Shown piece by piece: positions 44,001-52,705 of a DNA stretch of 61,160 nucleotides (positions are counted from its first letter, which is position 1; each line of letters opens with the position of its first letter). A program made the position numbers and the translations under genes. Under the pieces are notes generated by a model. The model was not told the origin of the DNA. It was given only the letters and a program-made list of their open reading frames with translations, and did no database searches. The DNA is from an uncultured Lachnospiraceae bacterium (GTDB taxonomy: Bacteria > Bacillota > Clostridia > Lachnospirales > Lachnospiraceae): the NCBI GenBank assembly GCA_910586645.1, contig CAJUIS010000016.1, positions 1 to 61,160 of the forward strand, given 5' to 3'.

Positions 44001-45836
44001 TTTCAGAAGCTCTGCAAATTCTGACGGATGATCTGCAGCCGCGTTATCCCCTATATTTAAATCATCCACACGCATGGCAAGATCTCTCTTTTCTATAAAT
44101 CTGTCCATCGCGCCTGCCGTTTTCAGGCTCTCGCCCTGGCTGTTTGTCACAGATTCCACCACATCAAATGCCGCCGCAGAAAATCCTCTTTCATCAATCC
44201 CGATATAAGACTCGTCAAACCATCCTTTATCTTCCAGATAAAATACCAGATCTGTCAGAAAATCCGTCCACAGAGCCGTGTACTCCTCGCTTCCCGCCGT
44301 ATACGCCTGATATTTCAATTCATCATTTTCCCAATACGCAAAAGAATTATGCCATGGAGCGATACTGTAAAGTACGATTTTATCGCCAATCCCCAGTCCT
44401 TTGCAAAAAGTCACCCATTTTTCAAAATCTGTATAATCGTAGACAAATGTGCCGTCTTCTTCCTTAATCCATTTTATCATAGACGGATAATGCACATCAT
44501 TTTTGCTGTAAGTCTGTCCGTTCCACGCTTCTTCCACAATCGACGTTGTAATTGCATGGCCGCCGATTTCTTTATATTTTCGCATAGAAGACTCCATAAG
44601 TGCAAGATGTTCCTCTGAAAACGGAGTGACACCATAATATTCCGCACTGCTGTAAGGATACTGCCACAGCTCAATGTCAAACGTATCTGAAAATTCTTCC
44701 GCATCCGGCAGCGTTACATCGGCCACCTCTATCGTATAGGTAAATGTGAGAGGTTCTGCAATTCCATCGGCAGAAGCCGTCAGCGTCCCTGTATAAGTTC
44801 CCGCTTCCGCATCTTTTGGAATATTAAATTCCACCCAAACCGGCTGAAGGCTGTTCCAACCCAAATCCACAAATCCTCCCTGCTGATACAAAACATCGGA
44901 GGACTCGCTTCTGTTTCCCGCGGTTGCCGCCGGAACTTCTCTGTCTTTACTTCCATATCCAAGATAACCGCCATTATAAGCTTTTACAGATTTGATAAAG
45001 GTTGCGGTCACATTCTCCGCCGGAATCGTATTTTCACCGCTTGTCAGGCTTCCTGTCGTCACACAGACATTATCCAGACTGCAGTTCTTTGAATAAAGCA
45101 CCAGTTCGCTTGTCGCCTTATCATTTTTCCATGCGGAAAGCTGAACAGAATCCGTATTTTTTGCCGCAATTTCCGAATAGCGTTCCTGTGTGTACTGCAG
45201 ATTCGTATCTTCAATCGTGCCTCCAAGATCCGGCTCTCCGCCTTTATAAGGCTTATGAGTAACTTCCGCATACACGACCTGATTGACAATCCTGCTTCCG
45301 CTCTTCTCCGTCTGCGTCACCGCCCTTAGGACATGCTCTCCCTCCGCAAGGCCGTGTGCCGAATATACTTCCTCCGCCTGTATACGGGAACCGTTGTATA
45401 AATCCACAACTTCTTCCGTCCCGTTATCTAAAATAAATTTTACCTTTCCATGCGTAGGGCCTTTTACCGCAAATACCGAAACAGCATTTCCTTCAAAATG
45501 GATTTCATAATAACATTCCTCCGCCCTGCTGTCCGAAGCTCCCAGATCGATATACGATTCACTCGCCGTATTCGTCCATGATTTCCCCTCATAAGCGGTA
45601 TAGGTAAAATAATTCTTTCTTGAAGAATCCGTCAGCGACGACTGCACCGCCGTCACAAGCATATCGCTGTCATCCGCCGCCTTAACGGAAGTATTCTGCC
45701 TTACTTCATCAAATGCGCTCTCCTTTGATTCCGCAGCCCACAGTCCGCCGGACGGAACCATTGTAAAAATAAGCAGCAGGGAAAGACACGCGCTTAAACT
45801 TCTTTTCCATATCTGCCTTATCGGACTTTGTCTCAT
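41010..45836 (-). CDS. Large secreted multidomain enzyme: GH123/DUF4091-like plus sialidase-like domains
   Basis: A 1,608-residue exported protein. After a signal peptide (residues 1-35) and a beta-rich region come a DUF4091/GH123-like catalytic domain (about 380-785) with adjacent D548-E549 in IGIDERG, the pair used by GH123 beta-N-acetylgalactosaminidases; a Big_2 domain (about 795-862); a BNR sialidase-like propeller (about 880-1270) with Asp boxes STDAGGSW, SDDEGETW and SEDEGETW; a FIVAR-like helix region; a second Big_2 domain; a proline-rich linker; and a C-terminal leucine-rich LRR_5 region rich in lysine. A clear RIP motif for true sialidases is not seen, so that activity is uncertain. 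GGAGG precedes the ATG. It may trim host glycans carrying GalNAc and sialic acid. Confidence 0.82.
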   Translation of the reverse strand: MRQSPIRQIWKRSLSACLSLLLIFTMVPSGGLWAAESKESAFDEVRQNTSVKAADDSDMLVTAVQSSLTDSSRKNYFTYTAYEGKSWTNTASESYIDLGASDSRAEECYYEIHFEGNAVSVFAVKGPTHGKVKFILDNGTEEVVDLYNGSRIQAEEVYSAHGLAEGEHVLRAVTQTEKSGSRIVNQVVYAEVTHKPYKGGEPDLGGTIEDTNLQYTQERYSEIAAKNTDSVQLSAWKNDKATSELVLYSKNCSLDNVCVTTGSLTSGENTIPAENVTATFIKSVKAYNGGYLGYGSKDREVPAATAGNRSESSDVLYQQGGFVDLGWNSLQPVWVEFNIPKDAEAGTYTGTLTASADGIAEPLTFTYTIEVADVTLPDAEEFSDTFDIELWQYPYSSAEYYGVTPFSEEHLALMESSMRKYKEIGGHAITTSIVEEAWNGQTYSKNDVHYPSMIKWIKEEDGTFVYDYTDFEKWVTFCKGLGIGDKIVLYSIAPWHNSFAYWENDELKYQAYTAGSEEYTALWTDFLTDLVFYLEDKGWFDESYIGIDERGFSAAAFDVVESVTNSQGESLKTAGAMDRFIEKRDLAMRVDDLNIGDNAAADHPSEFAELLKDRTEAGLRTTLYSCTEHKPGNFSLSAPAESYWSVVNAAKMGTSGFLRWAYDAWVEDPLRDATHNAFEPGDCFLIYPDEKDAETPESKSSVRLERMAEGVRDVNKLIYMERQAPELADEIRSLYERIKTNASSVTGGRYLTEDEKNSLKAEMADFKAGVAEITDSFVQYTSGAKEGLYLLTKKKEMKIGDSFKILSKLVTNDEDKTIIYKSEDPSVASVDASGTVTARRLGSTKIIARYKRFIASVEITVTTKDLIIKNTLTDYKLPEQYLSDVMKGPQTGKRSYLGQPDMVMLDDEQTLYTAFPEYHGHGALVMMKSTDAGGSWTEKTDIPASWTDSLETPTMYKLKLKNGDTKLLLIAGRPQWDGNNRGGWDVSVSDDEGETWSEFETFHETVDGSQNYSVVAMASLIQIRDENGEPMDKWMGVFHNLNYVNYKTYLTFDENGNQQWSEPEPYLSEYRSIESSHQICEVGMFRSPDGGKIVALARSQSHAHPATMFYSEDEGETWSEPVHLPGSLAGERHKIMYDPTDETGQRLLVTFREIQYDREGNDNQFGNDWMAGDWIAWVGTYDDIMNQREGDYRILLCEDWSANARSGDTGYSGLVVQKDGTFIIDSYGHWDKEYSSAHPDVRTDWCWIKQAKFKLSVFDNQVVPKIKEELEAEMENLPSEQEKDKYTEESWANLMKALEKAEQAEDTQADCYAALIWLREAKASLAMKGAEYEGTPVMEITISPASLSFDKIGGKQRLTAKALPAEATNQDVIWSTENAQVAEVSADGEVTAKGNGTAKIRAEAADGLGAAAEVTITVEDPGTGSKPDDGDQNNPNPTPENPDQNNPKPGNPDPGAPGTPDAPLKNGDTKQVGKIIYKVLNAGAKTVTVSKGKSAKNKSVKIPASVTINNVKCKVTAIENNAFKNYSSLTSVTIGANVKTIGKNAFLNCRKLKTVILEGKALKSIKAGAFKKTSAKITVKAKKMTKKQKAGILKKMKAAGMNKKAKIK

Positions 45837-46072
45837 TTAAAAATTCCTCCTCTTCACTTCTTTTGGCATCTCGTTTCCATTTGTTCAAAACCTAAAAAAC
45901 ATTCCGAATCACCCTCCTCCCTTTTATTCGTTAAAACCCAAAACATATGCATTTGTTTTCAAAATTTTGAACAATAAAAATACATACAGGCAGATATATC
46001 CCATTTCTGCTTATATGAGTTGTTTATGAGTTTTGCACAAAAACAAACCTTACATCTGAATACCTTATGTGT

Positions 46073-46101
46073 ATTTTATCCTCCTTTCTATTTCATGTCA
46101 A
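46073..46101 (-). promoter_or_regulatory. SigA-type promoter of the large glycan enzyme gene
   Basis: Perfect TTGACA (46096-46101), 17 bases, TAAAAT (46073-46078), giving a leader of roughly 230 bases before the ATG at 45836. Confidence 0.65.
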
Positions 46102-46156
46102 TCCTTTCTGACAATTCCCCGTCATATGCCGGCCGGCTGAAATCAATTCGATATTC

Positions 46157-46199
46157 TAAAAAAGATCTGTAAAACCGCATTTCAACGGATTTACAGGTC
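46157..46199 (-). terminator. Intrinsic terminator after the 49-residue gene
   Basis: GACCTGTAAATCCG and its imperfect complement form a long stem around an 8-base loop, followed on the minus strand by T6. Confidence 0.75.
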
Positions 46200-46214
46200 C
46201 TTTTCCATATTTCG

Positions 46215-46364
46215 CTATTCTTTGTCGCCCAAATGATCCAAAATCATTTCCAACTGTTCCATCATCAGTCTGTCTTTTTTCAGAAGCTCTTCATGCTCGC
46301 GAATCAAATTCGCTTTCTCCTGCATCAGTTCTTTTACCCTTTCAATTACCTCTTCCTGTTTCAT
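46215..46364 (-). CDS. 49-residue coiled-coil protein downstream of glgP
   Basis: A small gene whose product begins MKQEEVIERVKELMQEK, continues as a charged heptad-like helix through the middle and ends LDHLGDKE. The whole sequence is predicted to be one amphipathic helix or coiled coil. The ATG at 46364 has AAAAGGGG about 8 bases upstream and lies 15 bases after the glgP stop, with a strong terminator behind it, so it is co-transcribed with glgP. I know no named family. It could bind GlgP or another protein through the helix. Confidence 0.65.
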   Translation of the reverse strand: MKQEEVIERVKELMQEKANLIREHEELLKKDRLMMEQLEMILDHLGDKE

Positions 46365-46379
46365 ATGCAAAACCCCTTT

Positions 46380-48863
46380 TCAGATAAATCCATTTTTTTC
46401 TTTTTCAGCGTCTACCACTAACTTATCCAAATGCCAGATATCGTTTACATATTCCTGAATGGTACGGTCGGATGAGAATTTTCCGGAATATGCCGTATTT
46501 AACATTGCCATTTTCGCCCAGCGTCTCTCATCTCTGTACACTTCTTCCACTTCCTTCTGCGCCTGTGCGTAGGAATTGAAATCCGCTAAGATAAAATACG
46601 TATCCGCATATCTTGTATTTTGTGTATTCAACAGAGAATTGTAAAGCTCACGGAACAGTTCACTGTTCTGCGGCGAATAAAATCCATTGATTAACTGCAT
46701 CAGAACCTTCCGGATATCCTGATCGCTGTTGAAAATCTGCATTGGATTATAATCTCTGTTCTTCTCATGGGCAATGACTTCGTCAGAACTCATACCAAAG
46801 ATAAACATATTTTCCTTGCCGACTTCTTCCAACATCTCCACATTCGCGCCGTCCATCGTACCGATTGTAACCGCGCCGTTTAACATGAACTTCATATTGC
46901 CCGTACCGGAAGCTTCCTTGCTGGCCGTGGAAATCTGCTCACTGACGTCTGCCGCCGCAAAAATCCATTCTGCATTTGATACGCGGTAATCTTCAATAAA
47001 CACCACTTTGATCTTTCCGTTTATGCTCTTGTCATTGTTGATCACTTCGGCAACGCTGTTGATAAGCTTTATCGTCAGCTTCGCAATTTTATAGCCCGCA
47101 GCCGCCTTCGCGCCAAAGATAAACGTCCTTGGATAAAATTCGCAGTCCGGATGCTCCTTTAACTCATTGTACAGATACATAATATGAAGAATATTTAAAA
47201 GCTGTCTCTTATATTCATGCAGACGCTTTACCTGTACGTCAAATATGGAGCGCGGATCCACGTCAATGCCGTTATGTTCTTTAATATATTTTGCCAGACG
47301 GAGCTTATTCTGATATTTGATATTCATAAACTCATGCTGCGCTTTTTCATCATCCGCATAAAGAGCGACCTTCTGAATTTTGCTTAAATCGGTAATCCAG
47401 TCCTCTCCCACATGGGCTGTAACCCAGTCGGCCAGAAGCTGATTTCCGTGCAGAAGAAAACGTCTCTGCGTAATGCCGTTTGTCTTGTTGTTGAACTTAT
47501 CCGGATACATATCATAAAAATCTTTTAATTCCTGATTTTTTAAGATTTCCGTATGCAGCCGCGCCACGCCATTGACAGAATGTCCCGCTGCGATTGCCAG
47601 ATGCGCCATCTTTACCTGTCCGTTGTAAATAATCGCCATACGCTCAACTTTACTGTTGTCGCCAGGATATCTCTGCTGAATCTGGAGAATAAACCTGCGG
47701 TTAATTTCCTCTACAATCTGGTAAATTCTGGGCAGCAGCCTTGAAAAAATCTCAATCGGCCATTTTTCAAGCGCTTCAGCCATAATCGTATGATTCGTAT
47801 ACGCACAGACTTTTGTCGTAATATCCCATGCGTCTTCCCACTGCAGTTCTTCCTCATCTACCAGATAACGCATCAGTTCCGCCACCGCTACCGTCGGATG
47901 CGTATCGTTTAACTGGAACGCCACTTTTTTCGGCAGATCATGGATATCGGAATGCGTCTTTTTAAATCTTGCAATTGCACGCTGCACACTTGCAGACACA
48001 AAGAAATACTGCTGTTTTAAACGAAGCTCTTTCCCTGCAATATGATTGTCATTTGGATAAAGCACCTCTACGAGATTCCTTGCCAGATTTTCCTGCTCTA
48101 CCGCTTTATGATAATCTCCCTTGTCAAAAGAATCCAGTTCAAAGCACTCTGACGGCTCTGCGTCCCAGATCATAAGAGTATTTACAACATGGTTGTTATA
48201 ACCGATAATCGGCATATCGTAAGGCACTGCACGTACGGACTGATAGCCTTCCTGCATAAACTTCATCCTTCCGTCCGGAGAATTGACGGCGCGGACGTAG
48301 CCGCCAAATTTTACTTCATATGTGTATTCCGGTCTTCTCAGTTCAAACGGATATCCGTCCTTTAACCAGTTATCCGGCACCTCAAGCTGAAAACCGTCTT
48401 CTATTTTCTGCTTAAACATCCCGTAACGGTACCGTATGCCGCAGCCGTATGCCGCGTATCCAAGCGTGGACAAAGATTCCATAAAACACGCTGCAAGACG
48501 TCCCAGGCCGCCGTTTCCAAGCGCCGGATCCGGCTCCTGATCCTCAACGACGTTCAAATCCAGTCCCATCTCTTCCAGAGCTTCCGCCACCGCCTGGTAT
48601 GCAGTCAGATTAATCAGATTGTTGCCAAGCGCGCGTCCCATCAAAAATTCCATGGACATATAATAGACAACCTTCGGATCTTCCTTTTTCATGGCCTGCT
48701 GAGTTTCCATCCACTGATTGATGATTACGTCTTTTACAGCATAAGATACCGCCTGAAAAATTTCCTGTTTATTTGCTTCCTCCAGTGTCTTGCGGTAAAG
48801 CGTCCTGACGTTGTCCCTTACCTGTTTTTTTAACTGTTCCTTGTCAAATACTTCTTTTTTCAA
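46380..48863 (-). CDS. glgP: Glycogen/starch/alpha-glucan phosphorylase
   Basis: An 827-residue GT35 enzyme. It releases glucose-1-phosphate from alpha-1,4-glucans with pyridoxal phosphate, whose lysine is in the EASGTGNMKFMLNGA stretch near residue 660. Other marks are GNGGLGRLAACFMES near the start and RVSNAEWIFAAADVSEQ. Length fits the family. The start is a TTG at 48863 with GGAGG 7 bases upstream. The next gene on the strand is ileS, 32 bases upstream, and a 49-residue gene follows. Confidence 0.96.
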   Translation of the reverse strand: MKKEVFDKEQLKKQVRDNVRTLYRKTLEEANKQEIFQAVSYAVKDVIINQWMETQQAMKKEDPKVVYYMSMEFLMGRALGNNLINLTAYQAVAEALEEMGLDLNVVEDQEPDPALGNGGLGRLAACFMESLSTLGYAAYGCGIRYRYGMFKQKIEDGFQLEVPDNWLKDGYPFELRRPEYTYEVKFGGYVRAVNSPDGRMKFMQEGYQSVRAVPYDMPIIGYNNHVVNTLMIWDAEPSECFELDSFDKGDYHKAVEQENLARNLVEVLYPNDNHIAGKELRLKQQYFFVSASVQRAIARFKKTHSDIHDLPKKVAFQLNDTHPTVAVAELMRYLVDEEELQWEDAWDITTKVCAYTNHTIMAEALEKWPIEIFSRLLPRIYQIVEEINRRFILQIQQRYPGDNSKVERMAIIYNGQVKMAHLAIAAGHSVNGVARLHTEILKNQELKDFYDMYPDKFNNKTNGITQRRFLLHGNQLLADWVTAHVGEDWITDLSKIQKVALYADDEKAQHEFMNIKYQNKLRLAKYIKEHNGIDVDPRSIFDVQVKRLHEYKRQLLNILHIMYLYNELKEHPDCEFYPRTFIFGAKAAAGYKIAKLTIKLINSVAEVINNDKSINGKIKVVFIEDYRVSNAEWIFAAADVSEQISTASKEASGTGNMKFMLNGAVTIGTMDGANVEMLEEVGKENMFIFGMSSDEVIAHEKNRDYNPMQIFNSDQDIRKVLMQLINGFYSPQNSELFRELYNSLLNTQNTRYADTYFILADFNSYAQAQKEVEEVYRDERRWAKMAMLNTAYSGKFSSDRTIQEYVNDIWHLDKLVVDAEKEKNGFI

Positions 48864-48895
48864 GTTCGCTCCTCCTTTTTGGCGCCCTATATTCG

Positions 48896-51800
48896 TTATG
48901 CCAGTTTTTTTACTTCCATAATTACAGATTCACCGTTTAAATTCCATTCTTTTTCATATCCGAAAAGCGTATCCGCCGTAATGTCCTCCGCCAGCACTTC
49001 AGACTGAATCTCCGCTTTATTTTTCATTAAAATCTCCGCGGCTTTTCCCTTCGAATGGCAGGAAACCAAAATTTTGTCCATTACCTCAAATCCCGCTTCT
49101 TTCCGCATCGTCTGGATTTTGCTGATTAATTCACGGACAAATCCCTCTTCTATTAACTCTTCTGTCAGATTGGTATCAAGCGCCACTGTTACCTCGTTAT
49201 CCTGGTCTGTCACATATCCTTCCGTCTGCGTCGTGGTAATGAGCAAATCCTCCTCTAATAATACAACTTCCGCACTGACACTGTCAAGTTTCAGCGTCCC
49301 TTTGGACTTTAGCTCATCCATCGCCGCATTTCCGTCAAGTTCTGACAGAGCCTGCCGGATCTGCCCCAAATATTTGCCGTATTTCGGCCCTACCGTACGA
49401 AGCTGCGGTTTAAAGGAATAACTTGTAAACCTGCTGATATCTTCTGTAAATTCCATCTTCTTTACATTCAGTTCTTCTTCAATAATCTCTATATAAAACT
49501 CCGGCAGTTCATATGGAGCTTTCACGTACATCTTCCCGATTGGCTGACGGTTTTTGATATTCGCCGTATTTCTGCAGGCTCTTCCCATTACGACAATCTT
49601 TAAAACCGCATCCATATTCTTTTCCAGCTCTTTGTCAATGACAGATTCATCTGCGGCAGGAAAATCACACAGATGCACGCTTTCCGGAGCGTTTTTATCG
49701 ATGCCGCACACAAGATTCCGGTAAATGTCCTCCGTCATAAACGGAATCATGGGAGCCGCGCATTTTGCGACTGTCACCAGCGCAGTGTAAAGCGTCATAT
49801 AAGCGTTAATCTTATCCTGCTCCATGCCTTTCGCCCAGAAACGTTCCCTGCTCCTTCTGACATACCAGTTGCTCATCTCATCCACAAAATTATCAAGAGC
49901 CCTTGCGGCTTCCGGAATCCGGTAATTGCCAAGGCTGTCGTCCACGTCTTTTACCAGGCTGTTTAATTTGGACAAAAGCCATTTATCCATAACGGATAAT
50001 TTATCATACTCAAGGGAATATTTTCCCGCGTCAAATTCATCGATATTTGCATACAGCACAAAAAACGCATACGTATTCCAGAGCGTGCCCATAAATTTCC
50101 GCTGGCCTTCCTGCACGGCTTTTCCATGAAAGCGGTTTGGCAGCCATGGCGCGGAATTAATGTAAAAATACCAGCGAATCGCATCCGCCCCATATTTTTC
50201 AAGGGCCTCAAACGGATCTATGGCGTTTCCCTTGGACTTGCTCATCTTCTGGCCGTTTTCATCCTGCACATGGCCCAGCACAATGACGTTTTCATAAGGC
50301 GACCGGTTAAACAGCAGGGTCGATTCCGCCATCAGGGAATAGAACCAGCCCCTTGTCTGGTCTACCGCCTCGGAAATAAACTGCGCGGGAAACTGCTGCT
50401 CAAACAATTCTTTATTTTCGAAAGGATAATGATGCTGCGCAAAAGGCATTGCTCCGGAGTCAAACCAGCAGTCAATCACTTCCGGCACACGGCGCATCTC
50501 TCCTCCGCATTCCGGGCACTTTATTGTAATTTCATCAATATAAGGTCTGTGAAGCTCTGTTTTTTCCGCATCCGGACTGCCGCTCCGTTCCGCCAGTTCG
50601 GCGCGGCTTCCAATGCATTCCTGACGCCCGCATTCGCATTCCCATACGTTAAGCGGCGTTCCCCAGTAACGGTTGCGGGAAATGCCCCAGTCCTGAATAT
50701 TGGCAAGCCAGTCCCCGAACCGTCCTTTTCCTATGGATTCCGGGATCCAGTTGACGGTATTGTTGTTCCGGATCAAATCGTCTTTGACTGCCGTCATTTT
50801 AACAAACCAGGATTCCCTTGCATAATAAATCAGAGGCGTATCGCACCGCCAGCAGTGCGGATAATCGTGTTCAAACTTCGGCGCGTCAAACAAAAGCCCT
50901 TTTTCCTCCAGTTCTTTTAAAACCATCGGATCCGCCTTTTTTACAAACACGCCCGCATAATTTGTCTCTTCTGTCATTTCCCCTTTGCCGTTTACAAGCT
51001 GGACAAACGGAAGCCCGTATTTTCTTCCCACATTTGCGTCGTCTTCTCCAAACGCCGGAGCGATATGGACAATTCCCGTGCCGTCCGTCATGGTAACGTA
51101 ACTGTCGCAAGTGATATAAAATGCCTTTTTATGCTGTTTTTCTATAATCTTATCCGCAAAACAAAACAACGGTTCATATTCTTTGTATTCCAGATCAGCG
51201 CCTTTATAAGATGCAAGCGTCTCATAAGCTTTCACGCCTTTTTCTTCATCGGAAAGTCTGCCAAGGACTTTATCCAGCAAAGCCTCCGCCATATAATAAA
51301 CATTCCCGTCCGCCGCTTTGACTTTGCAGTAAGTCTCTTCCGGATTGACGCAGAGAGCGACATTGCTCGGAAGCGTCCATGGCGTAGTCGTCCATGCCAG
51401 AAAATAAGCGTCTTCACCAATTACCTGAAAACGCACAATCGCCGAACGTTCTTTCACTGTCTTGTATCCCTGCGCAACTTCCTGGGAAGAAAGCGGCGTT
51501 CCGCACCGCGGACAATAAGGCACAATTTTAAATCCTTTATATAACAGCTTCTTATCCCAAATCTGCTTTAACGCCCACCATTCAGATTCGATAAAATCAT
51601 CGTGATAAGTAACATAAGGATCTTCCATATCTGCCCAGAAACCGACGGTTCCTGAAAAATCCTCCCACATTCCTTTATATTTCCATACGGATTCCTTGCA
51701 TTTTTCAATGAAAGGCTCCATGCCGTAATCTTCAATCTGATCTTTTCCGTTTAGCCCAAGCAGCTTTTCCACTTCAAGCTCCACCGGCAGTCCGTGCGTA

Positions 51801-52057
51801 TCCCATCCGGCCTTTCTCGGAACAAATTTCCCTTTCATCGTATGGTACCGCGGAATCATGTCTTTGATCACACGGGTTAAAACGTGCCCGATATGAGGCT
51901 TGCCGTTTGCCGTCGGCGGTCCGTCATAAAATGTATACGTCTCTCCCTCTTTACGGTTTTCCATGCTTTTCCGAAAGATATCGTTGTCTTTCCAAAACTT
52001 TTCCGTCTGCTTTTCACGTTCAACAAAATTAAGATTGGTTTCAACTTTGTTATACAT
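48896..52057 (-). CDS. ileS: Isoleucyl-tRNA synthetase, long (type 2-like) form
   Basis: A 1,053-residue class I synthetase with the HIGH motif as PPTANGKPHIGHVL near residues 46-60 and KMSKSKGN near residue 602. The editing domain (WTTTPWTLPSN) is intact, and a zinc-binding CPECGG-type region is present. The length and the KMSKSKG form fit the IleS2/eukaryote-like branch, members of which are often insensitive to mupirocin; this is a family inference. The ATG at 52057 has an AGGAGG site. Its leader contains a hairpin with a T run and a small reading frame with two isoleucine codons. Confidence 0.95.
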   Translation of the reverse strand: MYNKVETNLNFVEREKQTEKFWKDNDIFRKSMENRKEGETYTFYDGPPTANGKPHIGHVLTRVIKDMIPRYHTMKGKFVPRKAGWDTHGLPVELEVEKLLGLNGKDQIEDYGMEPFIEKCKESVWKYKGMWEDFSGTVGFWADMEDPYVTYHDDFIESEWWALKQIWDKKLLYKGFKIVPYCPRCGTPLSSQEVAQGYKTVKERSAIVRFQVIGEDAYFLAWTTTPWTLPSNVALCVNPEETYCKVKAADGNVYYMAEALLDKVLGRLSDEEKGVKAYETLASYKGADLEYKEYEPLFCFADKIIEKQHKKAFYITCDSYVTMTDGTGIVHIAPAFGEDDANVGRKYGLPFVQLVNGKGEMTEETNYAGVFVKKADPMVLKELEEKGLLFDAPKFEHDYPHCWRCDTPLIYYARESWFVKMTAVKDDLIRNNNTVNWIPESIGKGRFGDWLANIQDWGISRNRYWGTPLNVWECECGRQECIGSRAELAERSGSPDAEKTELHRPYIDEITIKCPECGGEMRRVPEVIDCWFDSGAMPFAQHHYPFENKELFEQQFPAQFISEAVDQTRGWFYSLMAESTLLFNRSPYENVIVLGHVQDENGQKMSKSKGNAIDPFEALEKYGADAIRWYFYINSAPWLPNRFHGKAVQEGQRKFMGTLWNTYAFFVLYANIDEFDAGKYSLEYDKLSVMDKWLLSKLNSLVKDVDDSLGNYRIPEAARALDNFVDEMSNWYVRRSRERFWAKGMEQDKINAYMTLYTALVTVAKCAAPMIPFMTEDIYRNLVCGIDKNAPESVHLCDFPAADESVIDKELEKNMDAVLKIVVMGRACRNTANIKNRQPIGKMYVKAPYELPEFYIEIIEEELNVKKMEFTEDISRFTSYSFKPQLRTVGPKYGKYLGQIRQALSELDGNAAMDELKSKGTLKLDSVSAEVVLLEEDLLITTTQTEGYVTDQDNEVTVALDTNLTEELIEEGFVRELISKIQTMRKEAGFEVMDKILVSCHSKGKAAEILMKNKAEIQSEVLAEDITADTLFGYEKEWNLNGESVIMEVKKLA

Positions 52058-52072
52058 GGTATCCTCCTGCCT

Positions 52073-52159
52073 TTATTGGATTTCCTGATAAGATAAAAAA
52101 AGCCTTTTTCCTGTAAAAAGGGCAAAGAACCTTATTATTTTCACCATTGACTTTTGCAT
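52073..52159 (-). CDS. Possible 28-residue leader peptide of ileS
   Basis: A 29-codon frame from an ATG just after the ileS promoter encodes MQKSMVKIIRFFALFTGKRL and further residues, with two consecutive isoleucine codons (ATA ATA). It spans the leader hairpin. No ribosome site is obvious, so translation is uncertain and this may be chance. Confidence 0.25.
   Translation of the reverse strand: MQKSMVKIIRFFALFTGKRLFLSYQEIQ
52095..52121 (-). terminator. Intrinsic terminator-like hairpin in the ileS leader
   Basis: CCTTTTT and AAAAAGG form a 7-bp stem with a 5-base loop, followed on the minus strand by CTTTTTTT. It lies between the ileS promoter and start codon, where it would act as an attenuator. 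Confidence 0.6.
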
Positions 52160-52163
52160 TAAC

Positions 52164-52193
52164 AGTATAAGTCGATTTGCGCCGTTTTGTCAA
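52164..52193 (-). promoter_or_regulatory. SigA-type promoter of ileS
   Basis: Perfect TTGACA (52188-52193), 18 bases, TATACT (52164-52169), about 107 bases before the ileS ATG. Confidence 0.65.
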
Positions 52194-52229
52194 TAGTTAT
52201 CCCAAAATAAGCCCCTTCAAAAGCCCCTC

Positions 52230-52664
52230 TCAAGAAAAATCATCCATGCAGCCGTCAAAAATCATTTCCTCCACAACTCTGACGCATTCATTTACATCTT
52301 TTGCAATGTCTTTTCCCCAAAAACGCACTGCTTTCCACCCCAGAAACATAAGCTTTTTCTCGTTTTCCCTGTCTCTCTGCCGGTTTCTCTCTATCTTTTT
52401 TATCCAATAGTCAGCATTGTTTCCCTTCCGGAGCTGTATCTTTAGTTTGTCCCAGTCTTTCCCGTGAAAAAACTCGCTGTCGCAGAATATCGCAATCTTA
52501 TATTTCGGAATAACAATATCCGGCTTTCCCGGAAGCTTTGCGCAATTTTTCCGGTATCGAAACCCTCTTTTCCACAGCGCTTTCCGCAAAGCAACCTCGA
52601 TCGACGTATCTTTGCTTTTTACACGCTTCATCGTTTTCGTAACGATCTCTTTATCCCGAGCCAT
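52230..52664 (-). CDS. vsr: Very short patch repair (Vsr) endonuclease
   Basis: A 144-residue protein matching Vsr in length. The catalytic and zinc-site region AIFCDSEFFHGKDWDKL is followed by a conserved helix and FLGWKAVRFWGKDI. Vsr nicks T:G mismatches left when 5-methylcytosine deaminates, protecting methylated sites. It sits 41 bases downstream of the cytosine methyltransferase it should serve. I use the ATG at 52664 with AGAGGTG upstream; the track of open frame back to 52709 overlaps the methyltransferase gene. Confidence 0.93.
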   Translation of the reverse strand: MARDKEIVTKTMKRVKSKDTSIEVALRKALWKRGFRYRKNCAKLPGKPDIVIPKYKIAIFCDSEFFHGKDWDKLKIQLRKGNNADYWIKKIERNRQRDRENEKKLMFLGWKAVRFWGKDIAKDVNECVRVVEEMIFDGCMDDFS

Positions 52665-52705
52665 TTTACCGCACCTCTGTACAAAATTTTCCTCAAAACA
52701 GCTTT

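Larger units (their letters stand above)
45837..46214. other. Intergenic regulatory region upstream of the glycan enzyme
   Basis: About 380 bases without a gene. It holds the promoter at 46073-46101, a long leader of about 230 bases, and an inverted repeat at 45953-45974 built on CAAAATTTTG flanked by TTGTT and AACAA. The terminator at 46157-46199 ends the upstream small gene. Confidence 0.55.

Noticed and set aside
52073..52193. T-box riboswitch before ileS
   Set aside because: The leader is only about 100 bases and the conserved T-box sequence that pairs with the tRNA end is not present.
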